Source of the DNA: an uncultured Collinsella sp.
GTDB taxonomy: Bacteria; Actinomycetota; Coriobacteriia; Coriobacteriales; Coriobacteriaceae
Direction of reading: 5' to 3'
DNA length: 13,663 bases
Assembly (NCBI GenBank): GCA_900751695.1
Contig: CAADSS010000008.1
Coordinates: 1-13,663 of the forward strand
This document shows, one piece after another, positions 13,044 to 13,663 of this stretch. Under the pieces are notes generated by a model. It made no database searches and was not told the DNA's origin. It worked only from the letters and a program-made list of their open reading frames with translations. Numbering within the stretch: the first letter of the stretch is position 1; each line of letters opens with the position of its first letter. Made by a program: the position numbers and the translations under genes.

Positions 13044-13663
13044 GGGATCCGAGCGTCTACACCCCCGCCTATCTGGAGCGCACCTATCTGGCGTCGCACC
13101 CCGAACTCACCGATGCAGCACGCGAGCTTGTCCATAACGACATCAGCGCAAACCCTCACAAGTATGCGCAGACCGAGCATGCCCAAGCGCTGCTGTCCTA
13201 TGCCGGCGTTCATCGTCATTTGCTTGACGAGCTTCGCCGCATCGAGGACATGGGCAGCGACGAGGAGTTTGAGCAGACGCGCAACCGTCTGTTCGACGAT
13301 ATGCGCGATGAGCTGCTCAAGATCGTCCGCGTCGATGCACTTGCCGTCGATGCCCAGCTGCTCGCCATCATCCTGGCGGACACGCCCGTCGATGCCTGCC
13401 TGGGCGACCTGATGAAGCTCGAGGCGAGCACGGCCGACTACCTGCAACAGAGCGTGCCCGGGTTTGATATGGAGGCTCCGCACTACTGGGCCAATAATGT
13501 TTTGGCCGACGGTGTCACCGCAGCAGACCTTACCGTGAGCGAGCCGGCGCTTATTGGCTGGCTTCACACGCTCGAGGCCATCTCGCAGCTGTGCATGGCG
13601 AGCGCTCGTTCCCGTGCTGCTGCCAACCACCCCCGCCGCGTCCTTAAGGCAGAAGGTTATCCC
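13043..13663 (+). CDS. Unknown protein, open to window end; expected start codon reads AGG
   Basis: A frame with no stop for 207 codons runs from 13043 to the window edge and is gene-like: YTPAYLERTYLASHPELT, then a long acidic helical chain (LLDELRRIEDMGSDEEFEQT, later SVPGFDMEAPHYWANN). In-frame TAA at 13025 limits its beginning. GGGAGGAG (13028-13035) is a fine Shine-Dalgarno ending 7 bases before 13043, where the sequence is TA-AGG-GAT-CCG. An ATG here would give TAATG overlapping the upstream stop and a start MDPSVYTP. As given, the codon is AGG, and the first standard in-frame start is TTG at 13220, which would drop about 59 codons of good coding sequence. The gene could be broken, mis-sequenced or started unusually. 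The family is not recognised; it pairs with the TPR-like gene. Confidence 0.65.

Noticed and set aside
13022..13046. Programmed frameshift joining the TPR-like gene to the following frame
   Set aside because: There is no standard slippery heptamer, the -1 frame is stopped at 13025, and the Shine-Dalgarno is better explained by a separate start at 13043.

Overview
The window looks like a chromosomal segment of a high-G+C actinobacterium of the class Coriobacteriia, most likely a Collinsella-like gut anaerobe. The genus is inferred from the G+C-rich coding sequence, the anaerobic gene set (polyferredoxin, group III alcohol dehydrogenase, two glycerol-dehydrogenase paralogs) and the style of the proteins; it was not tested by any search.

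Left edge, 1 to about 1130: this looks like the border of a mobile element. A partial excisionase-like helix-turn-helix gene (minus) diverges from an XRE-type regulator (plus). Between them lie three evenly built GTAC-N6-GTAC dyads that fall inside the two predicted promoters, like a phage operator region. Next comes about 470 bp of non-coding DNA with seven copies of TTACTCCC in both orientations, two of which form the arms of a long hairpin. This abuts the 3' end of guaA, a known integration hotspot in other bacteria.

Core genes, 1131 to 6466: guaA (GMP synthase, minus) with its own terminator; a type I L-asparaginase (plus); a 72-residue XRE regulator (minus) diverging from a small HAD-like protein with an N-terminal cysteine cluster (plus) across a perfect 26-bp palindrome; then a DUF1648 membrane protein and ychF, both minus and co-transcribed.

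Redox block, 6467 to 11465, all minus: transcription runs from an iron-dependent alcohol dehydrogenase to a canonical glycerol dehydrogenase, then a divergent glycerol-dehydrogenase paralog, then a protein with four 4Fe-4S motifs. A strong intrinsic terminator sits after the alcohol dehydrogenase and another after the first glycerol dehydrogenase, so this is a series of separately tuned units rather than a simple operon. The second gap also holds an extra inverted repeat that could pair with an arm of the terminator.

Right edge, 11466 to 13663: about 500 bp of non-coding DNA with several inverted repeats precedes a plus-strand TPR-like protein. It is followed at once by a long reading frame that stays open to the window end. 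That frame has a good ribosome binding site, but the expected start is AGG instead of ATG at the stop/start overlap. It may be a lost start codon or a sequence error.
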